Notes: a model not told the origin generated them from the sequence alone. Counted from the first letter of the stretch, positions 1 through 15,600 are shown. The stretch: DNA of 64,000 nucleotides from Tubulanus polymorphus (GCF_964204645.1 NW_027437465.1:17001-81000), one strand, 5' to 3'. Program-made: numbers and translations.

Positions 1-3000
1 GTCGTTCAGCGCGAGAAAAGCAGTTTTCTCATCAAATTCTCCCCGTATCGGAAAAACGAAAATGTCGATGCGCGAAAGCGCTCAAATCGACGGGAAAAGC
101 ACATTTCGACCCGAAAACGTCGTTCAGCGCGAGAAAAGCAGTCTTCTCATCAAATTCTCCCAGTATCGGAAAAATGAAAATGTCGATGCGCCAGAAAAGC
201 GCTCAAATCGACAGCAAAAGCACATTTCGACCCGTAAAACGTCGTTCAGCGCGAGAAAAAAATTTTTCTCATCAAATTCTCCCCGTATTGGAAAAACGAA
301 AATGTCGATGCGCGAAAGCGCTCAAATCGACGGGAAAAGCACATTTCGCCCCGAAAACGTCGTTCAGCGCGAGAAAAGACGTTTTCTCATCAAATTCTCA
401 CCATATCGGAAAAATGAAAATGTCGATGCGCCAAAAAAGCGCTCAAATCGACGGGAAAAGCACATTTCGACCCGAAAACGTCGTTCAGCGCGAGAAAAGC
501 AGTTTTCTCATCAAATTCTCCCCGTATCGGAAAAACGAAAATGTCGATGCGCGAAAGCGCTCAAATCGACGGGAAAAGCACATTTCGCCCCGAAAACGTC
601 GTTCAGCGCGAGAAAAGCAGTTTTCTCATCAAATTCTACCCGTATCGGAAAAACAAAAAATGTCGATGCGCGAAAGCGCTCAAATCGACGGGAAAAGCAC
701 TTTTCGACCCGAAAACGTCGTTCAGCGCGAGAAAAGCAGTTTTCTCATCAAATTCTCCCCGTATCGGAAAAACGAAAATGTCGATGCGCGAAAGCGCTCA
801 AATCGACGGGAAAAGCACATTTCGACCCGAAAACGTCGTTCAGCGCGAGAAAAGACTTTTTCTCATCAAATTCTCCCCGTATCGGAAAAACGAAAATGTC
901 GATGCGCGAAAGCGCTCAAATCGACGGGAAAAGCACATTTCGACCCGAAAACGTCGTTCAGCGCGAGAAAAGCAGTCTTCTCATCAAATTCTCCCAGTAT
1001 CGGAAAAATGAAAATGTCGATGCGCCAGAAAAGCACTCAAATCGACGGGAAAAGCACATTTCGACCCGTAAAACGTCGTTCAGCGCGAGAAAAAAATTTT
1101 TCTCATCAAATTCTCCCCGTATTGGAAAAACGAAAATGTCGATGCGCGAAAGCGCTCAAATCGACGGGAAAAGCACATTTCGACCCGAAAACGTCGTTCA
1201 GCGCGAGAAAAGACGTTTTCTCATCAAATTCTCACTTTATCGGAAAAATGAAAATGTCGATGCGCGAAAGCGCTCAAATCGACGGGAAAAGCACATTTCG
1301 CCCCGAAAACGTCGTTCAGCGCGAGAAAAGACCTTTTCTCATCAAATTCTACCCGTATCGGAAAAACGAAAATGTCGATGCGCGAAAGCGCTCAAATCGA
1401 CGGGAAAAGCACTTTTCGACCCGAAAACGTCGTTCAGCGCGAGAAAAGCAGTTTTCTCATCAAATTCTCCCCGTATCGGAAAAACGAAAATGTCGATGCG
1501 CGAAAGCGCTCAAATCGACGGGAAAAGCACATTTCGACCCGAAAACGTCGTTCAGCGCGAGAAAAGACTTTTTCTCATCAAATTCTCCCAGTATCGGAAA
1601 AAATGAAAATGTCGATGCGCCAGAAAAGCGCTCAAATCGACGGGAAAAGCACATTTCGACCCGTAAAACGTCGTTCAGCGCGAGAAAAAAATTTTTCTCA
1701 TCAAATTCTCCCCGTATTGGAAAAACGAAAATGTCGATGCGCGAAAGCGCTCAAATCGACGGGAAAAGCACATTTCGACCCGAAAACGTCGTTCAGCGCG
1801 AGAAAAGACGTTTTCTCATCAAATTCTCACTTTATCGGAAAAATGAAAATGTCGATGCGCGAAAGCGCTCAAATCGACGGGAAAAGCACATTTCGCCCCG
1901 AAAACGTCGTTCAGCGCGAGAAAAGACCTTTTCTCATCAAATTCTCTCCGTATCGGAAAAACGAAAATGTCGATGCGCGAAAGCGCTCAAATCGACGGGA
2001 AAAGCACTTTTCGACCCGAAAACGTCGTTCAGCGCGAGAAAAGCAGTTTTCTCATCAAATTCTCCCCGTATCGGAAAAACGAAAATGTCGATGCGCGAAA
2101 GCGCTCAAATCGACGGGAAAAGCACATTTCGACCCGAAAACGTCGTTCAGCGCGAGAAAAGCAGTCTTCTCATCAAATTCTCCCAGTATCGGAAAAATGA
2201 AAATGTCGATGCGCCAGAAAAGCGCTCAAATCGACAGCAAAAGCACATTTCGACCCGTAAAACGTCGTTCAGCGCGAGAAAAAAATTTTTCTCATCAAAT
2301 TCTCCCCGTATTGGAAAAACGAAAATGTCGATGCGCGAAAGCGCTCAAATCGACGGGAAAAGCACATTTCGCCCCGAAAACGTCGTTCAGCGCGAGAAAA
2401 GACGTTTTCTCATCAAATTCTCACCATATCGGAAAAATGAAAATGTCGATGCGCCAAAAAAGCGCTCAAATCGACGGGAAAAGCACTTTTCGACCCGAAA
2501 ACGTCGTTCAGCGCGAGAAAAGCAGTTTTCTCATCAAATTCTCCCCGTATCGGAAAAACGAAAATGTCGATGCGCGAAAGCGCTCAAATCGACGGGAAAA
2601 GCACATTTCGCCCCGAAAACGTCGTTCAGCGCGAGAAAAGCAGTTTTCTCATCAAATTCTACCCGTATCGGAAAAACAAAAAATGTCGATGCGCGAAAGC
2701 GCTCAAATCGACGGGAAAAGCACTTTTCGACCCGAAAACGTCGTTCAGCGCGAGAAAAGCAGTTTTCTCATCAAATTCTCCCCGTATCGGAAAAACGAAA
2801 ATGTCGATGCGCGAAAGCGCTCAAATCGACGGGAAAAGTACATTTCGACCCGAAAACGTCGTTCAGCGCGAGAAAAGACTTTTTCTCATCAAATTCTCCC
2901 CTTATCGGAAAAACGAAAATGTCGATGCGCAAAAGCGCTCAAATCGACGGGAAAAGCACATTTCGACCCGAAAACGTCGTTCAGCGCGAGAAAAGCAGTC

Positions 3001-6000
3001 TTCTCATCAAATTCTCCCAGTATCGGAAAAATGAAAATGTCGATGCGCCAGAAAAGCGCTCAAATCGACAGCAAAAGCACATTTCGACCCGTAAAACGTC
3101 GTTCAGCGCGAGAAAAAAATTTTTCTCATCAAATTCTCCCCGTATTGGAAAAACGAAAATGTCGATGCGCGAAAGCGCTCAAATCGACGGGAAAAGCACA
3201 TTTCGCCCCGAAAACGTCGTTCAGCGCGAGAAAAGACGTTTTCTCATCAAATTCTCACCATATCGGAAAAATGAAAATGTCGATGCGCCAAAAAAGCGCT
3301 CAAATCGACGGGAAAAGCACTTTTCGACCCGAAAACGTCGTTCAGCGCGAGAAAAGCAGTTTTCTCATCAAATTCTCCCCGTATCGGAAAAACGAAAATG
3401 TCGATGCGCGAAAGCGCTCAAATCGACGGGAAAAGCACATTTCGCCCCGAAAACGTCGTTCAGCGCGAGAAAAGCAGTTTTCTCATCAAATTCTACCCGT
3501 ATCGGAAAAACAAAAAATGTCGATGCGCGAAAGCGCTCAAATCGACGGGAAAAGCACTTTTCGACCCGAAAACGTCGTTCAGCGCGAGAAAAGCAGTTTT
3601 CTCATCAAATTCTCCCCGTATCGGAAAAACGAAAATGTCGATGCGCGAAAGCGCTCAAATCGACGGGAAAAGCACATTTCGACCCGAAAACCTCGTTCAG
3701 CGCGAGAAAAGACTTTTTCTCATCAAATTCTCCCCGTATCGGAAAAACGAAAATGTCGATGCGCGAAAGCGCTCAAATCGACGGGAAAAGCACATTTCGA
3801 CCCGAAAACGTCGTTCAGCGCGAGAAAAGCAGTCTTCTCATCAAATTCTCCCAGTATCGGAAAAATGAAAATGTCGATGCGCCAGAAAAGCGCTCAAATC
3901 GACGGGAAAAGCACATTTCGACCCGTAAAACGTCGTTCAGCGCGAGAAAAAAAATTTTCTCATCAAATTCTCCCCGTATCGGAAAAACGAAAATGTCGAT
4001 GCGCGAAAGCGCTCAAATCGACGGGAAAGGCACATTTCGACCCGAAAACGTCGTTCAGCGCGAGATAAGCAGTTTTCTCATCAAATTCTCCCCGTATCGG
4101 AAAAATGAAAATGTCGATGCGCCAAAAAGCGCCCAAATCGACGGGAAAAGCACATTTCGACCCGAAAACGTCGTTCAGCGCGAGAAAAGACTTTTTCTCA
4201 TCAAATTCTCCCCGTATCGGAAAAACGAAAATGTCGATGCGCGAAAGCGCTCAAATCGACGGGAAAAGCACATTTCGACCCGAAAACGTCGTTCAGCGCG
4301 AGAAAAGCAGTCTTCTCATCAAATTCTCCCAGTATCGGAAAAATGAAAATGTCGATGCGCCAGAAAAGCGCTCAAATCGACGGGAAAAGCACATTTCGAC
4401 CCGTAAAACGTCGTTCAGCGCGAGAAAAAAAATTTTCTCATCAAATTCTCCCCGTATCGGAAAAACGAAAATGTCGATGCGCGAAAGCGCTCAAATCGAC
4501 GGGAAAGGCACATTTCGACCCGAAAACGTCGTTCAGCGCGAGATAAGCAGTTTTCTCATCAAATTCTCCCCGTATCGGAAAAATGAAAATGTCGATGCGC
4601 CAAAAAGCGCCCAAATCGACGGGAAAAGCACATTTCGACCCGAAAACGTCGTTCAGCGCGAGAAAAGACGTTTTCTCATCAAATTCTCCCAGTATCGGAA
4701 AAATGAAAATGTCTTTGCGCCAGAAAAGCGCTCAAATCGACGGGAAAAGCACATTTCGACCCGAAAACGTCGTTCAGCGCGAGAAAAGACGTTTGCTCAT
4801 CAAATTCTCCCCGTATCGGAAAAACGAAAATGTCGATGCGCGAAAGCGCTCAAATCGTCGGGAAAAGCACATTTCGACCCGAAAACGTCGTTCAGCGCGA
4901 GAAAAGACTTTTTCTCATCAAATTCTACCCGTATCGGAAAAACGAAAATGTCGATGCGCGAAAGCGCTCAAATCGACGGGAAAAGCACATTTCGACCCGT
5001 AAAACGTCGTTCAGCGCGAGAAAAGACGTTTTCTCATCAAATTCTCACTTTATCGGAAAAATGAAAATGTCGATGCGCGAAAGCGCTCAAATCGACGGGA
5101 AAAGCACATTTCGCCCCGAAAACGTCGTTCAGCGCGAGAAAAGACCTTTTCTCATCAAATTCTCCCCGTATCGGAAAAACGAAAATGTCGATGCGCGAAA
5201 GCGCTCAAATCGACGGGAAAAGCACTTTTCGACCCGAAAACGTCGTTCAGCGCGAGAAAAGCAGTTTTCTCATCAAATTCTCCCCGTATCGGAAAAACGA
5301 AAATGTCGATGCGCGAAAGCGCTCAAATCGACGGGAAAAGCACATTTCGACCCGAAAACGTCGTTCAGCGCGAGAAAAGCAGTCTTCTCATCAAATTCTC
5401 CCAGTATCGGAAAAATGAAAATGTCGATGCGCCAGAAAAGCGCTCAAATCGACAGCAAAAGCACATTTCGACCCGTAAAACGTCGTTCAGCGCGAGAAAA
5501 GACGTTTTCTCATCAAATTCTCACTTTATCGGAAAAATGAAAATGTCGATGCGCGAAAGCGCTCAAATCGACGGGAAAAGCACATTTCGCCCCGAAAACG
5601 TCGTTCAGCGCGAGAAAAGACCTTTTCTCATCAAATTCTCCCCGTATCGGAAAAACGAAAATGTCGATGCGCGAAAGCGCTCAAATCGACGGGAAAAGCA
5701 CTTTTCGACCCGAAAACGTCGTTCAGCGCGAGAAAAGCAGTTTTCTCATCAAATTCTCCCCGTATCGGAAAAACGAAAATGTCGATGCGCGAAAGCGCTC
5801 AAATCGACGGGAAAAGCACATTTCGACCCGAAAACGTCGTTCAGCGCGAGAAAAGTCGTTTGCTCATCAAATTCTCCCCGTATCGGAAAAACGAAAATGT
5901 CGATGCGCGAAAGCGCTCAAATCGACGGGAAAAGCACATTTCGACCCGAAAACGTCGTTCAGCGCGAGAAAAGACTTTTTCTCATCAAATTCTCCCCGTA

Positions 6001-9000
6001 TCGGAAAAACGAAAATGTCGATGCGCGAAAGCGCTCAAATCGACGGGAAAAGCACATTTCCACCCGAAAACGTCGTTCAGCGCGAGAAAAGCAGTCTTCT
6101 CATCAAATTCTCCCAGTATCGGAAAAATGAAAATGTCGATGCGCCAGAAAAGCGCTCAAATCGACGGGAAAAGCACATTTCGCCCCGAAAACGTCGTTCA
6201 GCGCGAGAAAAGACGTTTTCTCATCAAATTCTCCCAGTATCGGAAAAATGAAAATGTCGATGCACCAGAAAAGCGCTCAAATCGACGGGAAAAGCACATT
6301 TCGACCCGAAAACGTCGTTTAGCGCGAGAAAATTCGTTTGCTCATCAAATTCTCCCCGTATCGGAAAAACGAAAATGTCGATGCGCGAAAGCGCTCAAAT
6401 CGACGGGAAAAGCACATTTCGACCCGAAAACGTCGTTCAGCGCGAGAAAAGACGTTTTCTCATCAAATTCTCCCCGTATCCGAAAAATGAAAATGTCGAT
6501 GCGCGAAAGCGCTCAAATCGACGGGAGAAGGACATTTCGACCCGAAAACGTTGTTCAGCGCGAGAAAAGACGTATTCTCATCAAATTCTCCCCGTAGCAG
6601 AAAAACGAAAATGTTAATGCGCCAGAAAAGCGCTCAAATCGACGGGAAAAGCACATTTCGACCCGAAAACGTCGTTCAGCGCGAGAAAAGACGTTTTCTC
6701 ATCAAATTCTCACTTTATCGGAAAAATGAAAATGTCGATGCGCGAAAGCGCTCAAATCGACGGGAAAAGCACATTTCGCCCCGAAAACGTCGTTCAGCGC
6801 GAGAAAAGACGTTTTCTCATCAAATTCTCACCATATCGGAAAAATGAAAATGTCGATGCGCCAAAAAAGCGCTCAAATCGACGGGAAAAGCACTTTTCGA
6901 CCCGAAAACGTCGTTCAGCGCGAGAAAAGCAGTTTTCTCATCAAATTCTCCCCGTATCGGAAAAACGAAAATGTCGATGCGCGAAAGCGCTCAAATCGAC
7001 GGGAAAAGCACATTTCGACCCGAAAACGTCGTTTAGCGCGAGAAAAGACTTTTTCTCATCAAATTCTCCCCGTATCGGAAAAACGAAAATGTCGATGCGC
7101 GAAAGCGCTCAAATCGACGGGAAAAGCACATTTCGACCCGAAAACGTCGTTCAGCGCGAGAAAAGCAGTCTTCTCATCAAATTCTCCCAGTATCGGAAAA
7201 ATGAAAATGTCGATGCGCCAGAAAAGCGCTCAAATCGACGGGAAAAGCACATTTCGACCCGTAAAACGTCGTTCAGCGCGAGAAAAAAATTTTTCTCATC
7301 AAATTCTCCCCGTATTGGAAAAACGAAAATGTCGATGCGCGAAAGCGCTCAAATCGACGGGAAAAGCACATTTCGACCCGAAAACGTCGTTCAGCGCGAG
7401 AAAAGACGTTTTCTCATCAAATTCTCACTTTATCGGAAAAATGAAAATGTCGATGCGCGAAAGCGCTCAAATCGACGGGAAAAGCACATTTCGCCCCGAA
7501 AACGTCGTTCAGCGCGAGAAAAGACCTTTTCTCATCAAATTCTACCCGTATCGGAAAAACGAAAATGTCGATGCGCGAAAGCGCTCAAATCGACGGGAAA
7601 AGCACTTTTCGACCCGAAAACGTCGTTCAGCGCGAGAAAAGCAGTTTTCTCATCAAATTCTCCCCGTATCGGAAAAACGAAAATGTCGATGCGCGAAAGC
7701 GCTCAAATCGACGGGAAAAGCACATTTCGACCCGAAAACGTCGTTCAGCGCGAGAAAAGCAGTCTTCTCATCAAATTCTCCCAGTATCGGAAAAATGAAA
7801 ATGTCGATGCGCCAGAAAAGCGCTCAAATCGACAGCAAAAGCACATTTCGACCCGTAAAACGTCGTTCAGCGCGAGAAAAAAATTTTTCTCATCAAATTC
7901 TCCCCGTATTGGAAAAACGAAAATGTCGATGCGCGAAAGCGCTCAAATCGACGGGAAAAGCACATTTCGACCCGAAAACGTCGTTCAGCGCGAGAAAAGC
8001 AGTTTTCGCATCAAATTCTCCCCGTATCGGAAAAACGAAAATGTCGATGCGCGAAAGCGCTCAAATCGACGGGAAAAGCACATTTCGACCCGAAAACGTC
8101 GTTCAGCGCGAGAAAAGACTTTTTCTCATCAAATTCTCCCCGTATCGGAAAAACGAAAATGTCGATGCGCGAAAGCGCTCAAATCGACGGGAAAAGCACA
8201 TTTCGACCCGAAAACGTCGTTCAGCGCGAGAAAAGCAGTCTTCTCATCAAATTCTCCCAGTATCGGAAAAATGAAAATGTCGATGCGCCAGAAAAGCGCT
8301 CAAATCAACGGGAAAAGCACATTTCGACCCGTAAAACGTCATTCAGCGCGAGAAAAAAATTTTTCTCATCAAATTCTCCCCGTATTGGAAAAACGAAAAT
8401 GTCGATGCGCGAAAGCGCTCAAATCGACGGGAAAAGCACATTTCGACCCGAAAACGTCGTTCAGCGCGAGAAAAGACGTTTTCTCATCAAATTCTCACTT
8501 TATCGGAAAAATGAAAATGTCGATGCGCGAAAGCGCTCAAATCGACGGGAAAAGCACATTTCGCCCCGAAAACGTCGTTCAGCGCGAGAAAAGACCTTTT
8601 CTCATCAAATTCTACCCGTATCGGAAAAACAAAAAATGTCGATGCGCGAAAGCGCTCAAATCGACGGGAAAAGCACTTTTCGACCCGAAAACGTCGTTCA
8701 GCGCGAGAAAAGCAGTTTTCTCATCAAATTCTCCCCGTATCGGAAAAACGAAAATGTCGATGCGCGAAAGCGCTCAAATCGACGGGAAAAGCACATTTCG
8801 ACCCGAAAACGTCGTCCAGCGCGAGAAAAGACTTTTTCTCATCAAATTCTCCCCGTATCGGAAAAACGAAAATGTCGATGCGCGAAAGCGCTCAAATCGA
8901 CGGGAAAAGCACATTTCGACCCGAAAACGTCGTTCAGCGCGAGAAAAGCAGTCTTCTCATCAAATTCTCCCAGTATCGGAAAAATGAAAATGTCGATGCG

Positions 9001-12000
9001 CCAGAAAAGCACTCAAATCGACGGGAAAAGCACATTTCGACCCGTAAAACGTCGTTCAGCGCGAGAAAAAAATTTTTCTCATCAAATTCTCCCCGTATTG
9101 GAAAAACGAAAATGTCGATGCGCGAAAGCGCTCAAATCGACGGGAAAAGCACATTTCGCCCCGAAAACGTCGTTCAGCGCGAGAAAAGACGTTTTCTCAT
9201 CAAATTCTCACCATATCGGAAAAATGAAAATGTCGATGCGCCAAAAAAGCGCTCAAATCGACGGGAAAAGCACATTTCGACCCGAAAACGTCGTTCAGCA
9301 CGAGAAAAGACGTTTTCTCATCAAATTCTCACTTTATCGGAAAAATGAAAATGTCGATGCGCGAAAGCGCTCAAATCGACGGGAAAAGCACATTTCGCCC
9401 CGAAAACGTCGTTCAGCGCGAGAAAAGACCTTTTCTCATCAAATTCTACCCGTATCGGAAAAACGAAAATGTCGATGCGCGAAAGCGCTCAAATCGACGG
9501 GAAAAGCACTTTTCGACCCGAAAACGTCGTTCAGCGCGAGAAAAGCAGTTTTCTCATCAAATTCTCCCCGTATCGGAAAAACGAAAATGTCGATGCGCGA
9601 AAGCGCTCAAATCGACGGGAAAAGCACATTTCGACCCGAAAACGTCGTTCAGCGCGAGAAAAGACTTTTTCTCATCAAATTCTCCCCGTATCGGAAAAAC
9701 GAAAATTTCGATGCGCGAAAGCGCTCAAATCGACGGGAAAAGCACATTTCGACCCGAAAACGTCGTTCAGCGCGAGAAAAGCAGTCTTCTCATCAAATTC
9801 TCCCAGTATCGGAAAAAATGAAAATGTCGATGCGCCAGAAAAGCGCTCAAATCGACGGGACAAGCACATTTCGACCCGTAAAACGTCGTTCAGCGCGAGA
9901 AAAAAATTTTTCTCATCAAATTCTCCCCGTATTGGAAAAACGAAAATGTCGATGCGCGAAAGCGCTCAAATCGACGGGAAAAGCACATTTCGACCCGAAA
10001 ACGTCGTTCAGTGCGAGAAAAGACGTTTTCTCATCAAATTCTCACTTTATCGGAAAAATGAAAATGTCGATGCGCGAAAGCGCTCAAATCGACGGGAAAA
10101 GCACATTTCGCCCCGAAAACGTCGTTCAGCGCGAGAAAAGACCTTTTCTCATCAAATTCTCCCCGTATCGGAAAAACGAAAATGTCGATGCGCGAAAGCG
10201 CTCAAATCGACGGGAAAAGCACTTTTCGACCCGAAAACGTCGTTCAGCGCGAGAAAAGCAGTTTTCTCATCAAATTCTCCCCGTATCGGAAAAACGAAAA
10301 TGTCGATGCGCGAAAGCGCTCAAATCGACGGGAAAAGCACATTTCGACCCGAAAACGTCGTTCAGCGCGAGAAAAGCAGTCTTCTCATCAAATTCTCCCA
10401 GTATCGGAAAAATGAAAATGTCGATGCGCCAGAAAAGCGCTCAAATCGACAGCAAAAGCACATTTCGACCCGTAAAACGTCGTTCAGCGCGAGAAAAAAA
10501 TTTTTCTCATCAAATTCTCCCCGTATTGGAAAAACGAAAATGTCGATGCGCGAAAGCGCTCAAATCGACGGGAAAAGCACATTTCGACCCGAAAACGTCG
10601 TTCAGCGCGAGAAAAGACGTTTTCTCATCAAATTCTCACTTTATCGGAAAAATGAAAATGTCGATGCGCGAAAGCGCTCAAATCGACGGGAAAAGCACAT
10701 TTCGCCCCGAAAACGTCGTTCAGCGCGAGAAAAGACCTTTTCTCATCAAATTCTCCCCGTATCGGAAAAACGAAAATGTCGATGCGCGAAAGCGCTCAAA
10801 TCGACGGGAAAAGCACTTTTCGACCCGAAAACGTCGTTCAGCGCGAGAAAAGCAGTTTTCTCATCAAATTCTCCCCGTATCGGAAAAACGAAAATGTCGA
10901 TGCGCGAAAGCGCTCAAATCGACGGGAAAAGCACATTTCGACCCGAAAACGTCGTTCAGCGCGAGAAAAGACTTTTTCTCATCAAATTCTCCCCGTATCG
11001 GAAAAACGAAAATGTCGATGCGCAAAAGCGCTCAAATCGACGGGAAAAGCACATTTCGACCCGAAAACGTCGTTCAGCGCGAGATAAGCAGTTTTCTCAT
11101 CAAATTCTCCCCGTATCGGAAAAATGAAAATGTCGATGCGCCAAAAAAGCGCCCAAATCGACGGGAAAAGCACATTTCGACCCGAAAACGTCGTTCAGCG
11201 CGAGAAAAGACGTTTTCTCATCAAATTCTCCCAGTATCGGAAAAATGAAAATGTCTTTGCGCCAGAAAAGTGCTCAAATCGACGGGAAAAGCACATTTCG
11301 GCCCGAAAACGTCGTTCAGCGCGAGAAAAGACGTTTGCTCATCAAATTCTCCCCGTATCGGAAAAACGAAAATGTCGATGCGCGAAAGCGCTCAAATCGA
11401 CGGGAAAAGCACATTTCGACCCGAAAACGTCGTTCAGCGCGAGAAAAGACTTTTTCTCATCAAATTCTCCCCGTATCGGAAAAACGAAAATGTCGATGCG
11501 CGAAAGCGCTCAAATCGACGGGAAAAGCACATTTCGACCCGAAAACGTCGTTCAGCGCGAGAAAAGCAGTCTTCTCATCAAATTCTCCCAGTATCGGAAA
11601 AATGAAAATGTCGATGCGCCAGAAAAGCGCTCAAATCGACAGCAAAAGCACATTTCGACCCGTAAAACGTCGTTCAGCGCGAGAAAAGACGTTTTCTCAT
11701 CAAATTCTCACCATATCGGAAAAATGAAAATGTCGATGCGCCGAAAAAGCGCTCAAATCGACGGGAAAAGCACTTTTCGACCCGAAAACGTCGTTCAGCG
11801 CGAGAAAAGCAGTCTTCTCATCAAATTCTCACAGTATCGGAAAAATGAAAATGTCGATGCGCCAGAAAAGCGCTCAAATCGACAGCAAAAGCACATTTCG
11901 ACCCGTAAAACGTCGTTCAGCGCGAGAAAAAAATTTTTCTCATCAAATTCTCACCGTATCCGAAAAATGAAAATGTCGATGCGCGAAAGCGCTCAAATCG

Positions 12001-12649
12001 ACGGGAGAAGCACATTTCGACCCGAAAACGTCGTTCAGCGCGAGAAAAGACGTTTTCTCATCAAATTCTCACCATATCGGAAAAATGAAAATGTCGATGC
12101 GCCAAAAAAGCGCTCAAATCGACGGGAAAAGCACTTTTCGACCCGAAAACGTCGTTCAGCGCGAGAAAAGCAGTTTTCTCATCAAATTCTCCCCGTATCG
12201 GAAAAACGAAAATGTCGATGCGCGAAAGCGCTCAAATCGACGGGAAAAGCACATTTCGACCCGAAAACGTCGTTCAGCGCGAGAAAAGACTTTTTCTCAT
12301 CAAATTCTCCCCGTATCGGAAAAACGAAAATGTCGATGCGCGAAAGCGCTCAAATCGACGGGAAAAGCACATTTCGACCCGAAAACGTCGTTCAGCGCGA
12401 GAAAAGCAGTCTTCTCATCAAATTCTCCCAGTATCGGAAAAATGAAAATGTCGATGCGCCAGAAAAGCGCTCAAATCGACGGGAAAAGCACATTTCGACC
12501 CGTAAAACGTCGTTCAGCGCGAGAAAAAAATTTTTCTCATCAAATTCTCCCCGTATTGGAAAAACGAAAATGTCGATGCGCGAAAGCGCTCAAATCGACG
12601 GGAAAAGCACATTTCGACCCGAAAACGTCGTTCAGCGCGAGAAAAGACG

Positions 12650-15600
12650 TTTTCTCATCAAATTCTCACTTTATCGGAAAAATGAAAATGTCGATGCGCG
12701 AAAGCGCTCAAATCGACGGGAAAAGCACATTTCGCCCCGAAAACGTCGTTCAGCGCGAGAAAAGACCTTTTCTCATCAAATTCTACCCGTATCGGAAAAA
12801 CGAAAATGTCGATGCGCGAAAGCGCTCAAATCGACGGGAAAAGCACTTTTCGACCCGAAAACGTCGTTCAGCGCGAGAAAAGCAGTTTTCTCATCAAATT
12901 CTCCCCGTATCGGAAAAACGAAAATGTCGATGCGCGAAAGCGCTCAAATCGACGGGAAAAGCACATTTCGACCCGAAAACGTCGTTCAGCGCGAGAAAAG
13001 ACTTTTTCTCATCAAATTCTCCCCGTATCGGAAAAACGAAAATTTCGATGCGCGAAAGCGCTCAAATCGACGGGAAAAGCACATTTCGACCCGAAAACGT
13101 CGTTCAGCGCGAGAAAAGCAGTCTTCTCATCAAATTCTCCCAGTATCGGAAAAAATGAAAATGTCGATGCGCCAGAAAAGCGCTCAAATCGACGGGACAA
13201 GCACATTTCGACCCGTAAAACGTCGTTCAGCGCGAGAAAAAAATTTTTCTCATCAAATTCTCCCCGTATTGGAAAAACGAAAATGTCGATGCGCGAAAGC
13301 GCTCAAATCGACGGGAAAAGCACATTTCGACCCGAAAACGTCGTTCAGTGCGAGAAAAGACGTTTTCTCATCAAATTCTCACTTTATCGGAAAAATGAAA
13401 ATGTCGATGCGCGAAAGCGCTCAAATCGACGGGAAAAGCACATTTCGCCCCGAAAACGTCGTTCAGCGCGAGAAAAGACCTTTTCTCATCAAATTCTCCC
13501 CGTATCGGAAAAACGAAAATGTCGATGCGCGAAAGCGCTCAAATCGACGGGAAAGGCACTTTTCGACCCGAAAACGTCGTTCAGCGCGAGAAAAGCAGTT
13601 TTCTCATCAAATTCTCCCCGTATCGGAAAAACGAAAATGTCGATGCGCGAAAGCGCTCAAATCGACGGGAAAAGCACATTTCGACCCGAAAACGTTGTTC
13701 AGCGCGAGAAAAGCAGTCTTCTCATCAAATTCTCCCAGTATCGGAAAAATGAAAATGTCGATGCGCCAGAAAAGCGCTCAAATCGACAGCAAAAGCACAT
13801 TTCGACCCGTAAAACGTCGTTCAGCGCGAGAAAAAAATTTTTCTCATCAAATTCTCCCCGTATTGGAAAAACGAAAATGTCGATGCGCGAAAGCGCTCAA
13901 ATCGACGGGAAAAGCACATTTCGACCCGAAAACGTCGTTCAGCGCGAGAAAAGACGTTTTCTCATCAAATTCTCACTTTATCGGAAAAATGAAAATGTCG
14001 ATGCGCGAAAGCGCTCAAATCGACGGGAAAAGCACATTTCGCCCCGAAAACGTCGTTCAGCGCGAGAAAAGACGTTTTCTCATCAAATTCTCACCATATC
14101 GGAAAAATGAAAATGTCGATGCGCCAAAAAAGCGCTCAAATCGACGGGAAAAGCACTTTTCGACCCGAAAACGTCGTTCAGCGCGAGAAAAGCAGTTTTC
14201 TCATCAAATTCTCCCCGTATCGGAAAAACGAAAATGTCGATGCGCGAAAGCGCTCAAATCGACGGGAAAAGCACATTTCGACCCGAAAACGTCGTTCAGC
14301 GCGAGAAAAGACTTTTTCTCATCAAATTCTCCCCGTATCGGAAAAACGAAAATGTCGATGCGCGAAAGCGCTCAAATCGACGGGAAAAGCACATTTCGAC
14401 CCGAAAACGTCGTTCAGCGCGAGAAAAGCTGTCTTCTCATCAAATTCTCCCAGTATCGGAAAAATGAAAATGTCGATGCGCCAGAAAAGCGCTCAAATCG
14501 ACGGGAAAAGCACATTTCGACCCGTAAAACGTCGTTCAGCGCGAGAAAAAAATTTTTCTCATCAAATTCTCCCCGTATTGGAAAAACGAAAATGTCGATG
14601 CGCGAAAGCGCTCAAATCGACGGGAAAAGCACATTTCGACCCGAAAACGTCGTTCAGCGCGAGAAAAGCAGTTTTCTCATCAAATTCTCCCCGTATCGGA
14701 AAAACGAAAATGTCGATGCGCGAAAGCGCTCAAATCGACGGGAAAAGCACATTTCGACCCGAAAACGTCGTTCAGCGCGAGAAAAGACGTTTTCTCATCA
14801 AATTCTCACTTTATCGGAAAAATGAAAATGTCGATGCGCGAAAGCGCTCAAATCGACGGGAAAAGCACATTTCGCCCCGAAAACGTCGTTCAGCGCGAGA
14901 AAAGACCTTTTCTCATCAAATTCTACCCGTATCGGAAAAACGAAAATGTCGATGCGCGAAAGCGCTCAAATCGACGGGAAAAGCACTTTTCGACCCGAAA
15001 ACGTCGTTCAGCGCGAGAAAAGCAGTTTTCTCATCAAATTCTCCCCGTATCGGAAAAACGAAAATGTCGATGCGCGAAAGCGCTCAAATCGACGGGAAAA
15101 GCACATTTCGACCCGAAAACGTCGTTCAGCGCGAGAAAAGACTTTTTCTCATCAAATTCTCCCCGTATCGGAAAAACGAAAATTTCGATGCGCGAAAGCG
15201 CTCAAATCGACGGGAAAAGCACATTTCGACCCGAAAACGTCGTTCAGCGCGAGAAAAGCAGTCTTCTCATCAAATTCTCCCAGTATCGGAAAAAATGAAA
15301 ATGTCGATGCGCCAGAAAAGCGCTCAAATCGACGGGACAAGCACATTTCGACCCGTAAAACGTCGTTCAGCGCGAGAAAAAAATTTTTCTCATCAAATTC
15401 TCCCCGTATTGGAAAAACGAAAATGTCGATGCGCGAAAGCGCTCAAATCGACGGGAAAAGCACATTTCGACCCGAAAACGTCGTTCAGTGCGAGAAAAGA
15501 CGTTTTCTCATCAAATTCTCACTTTATCGGAAAAATGAAAATGTCGATGCGCGAAAGCGCTCAAATCGACGGGAAAAGCACATTTCGCCCCGAAAACGTC

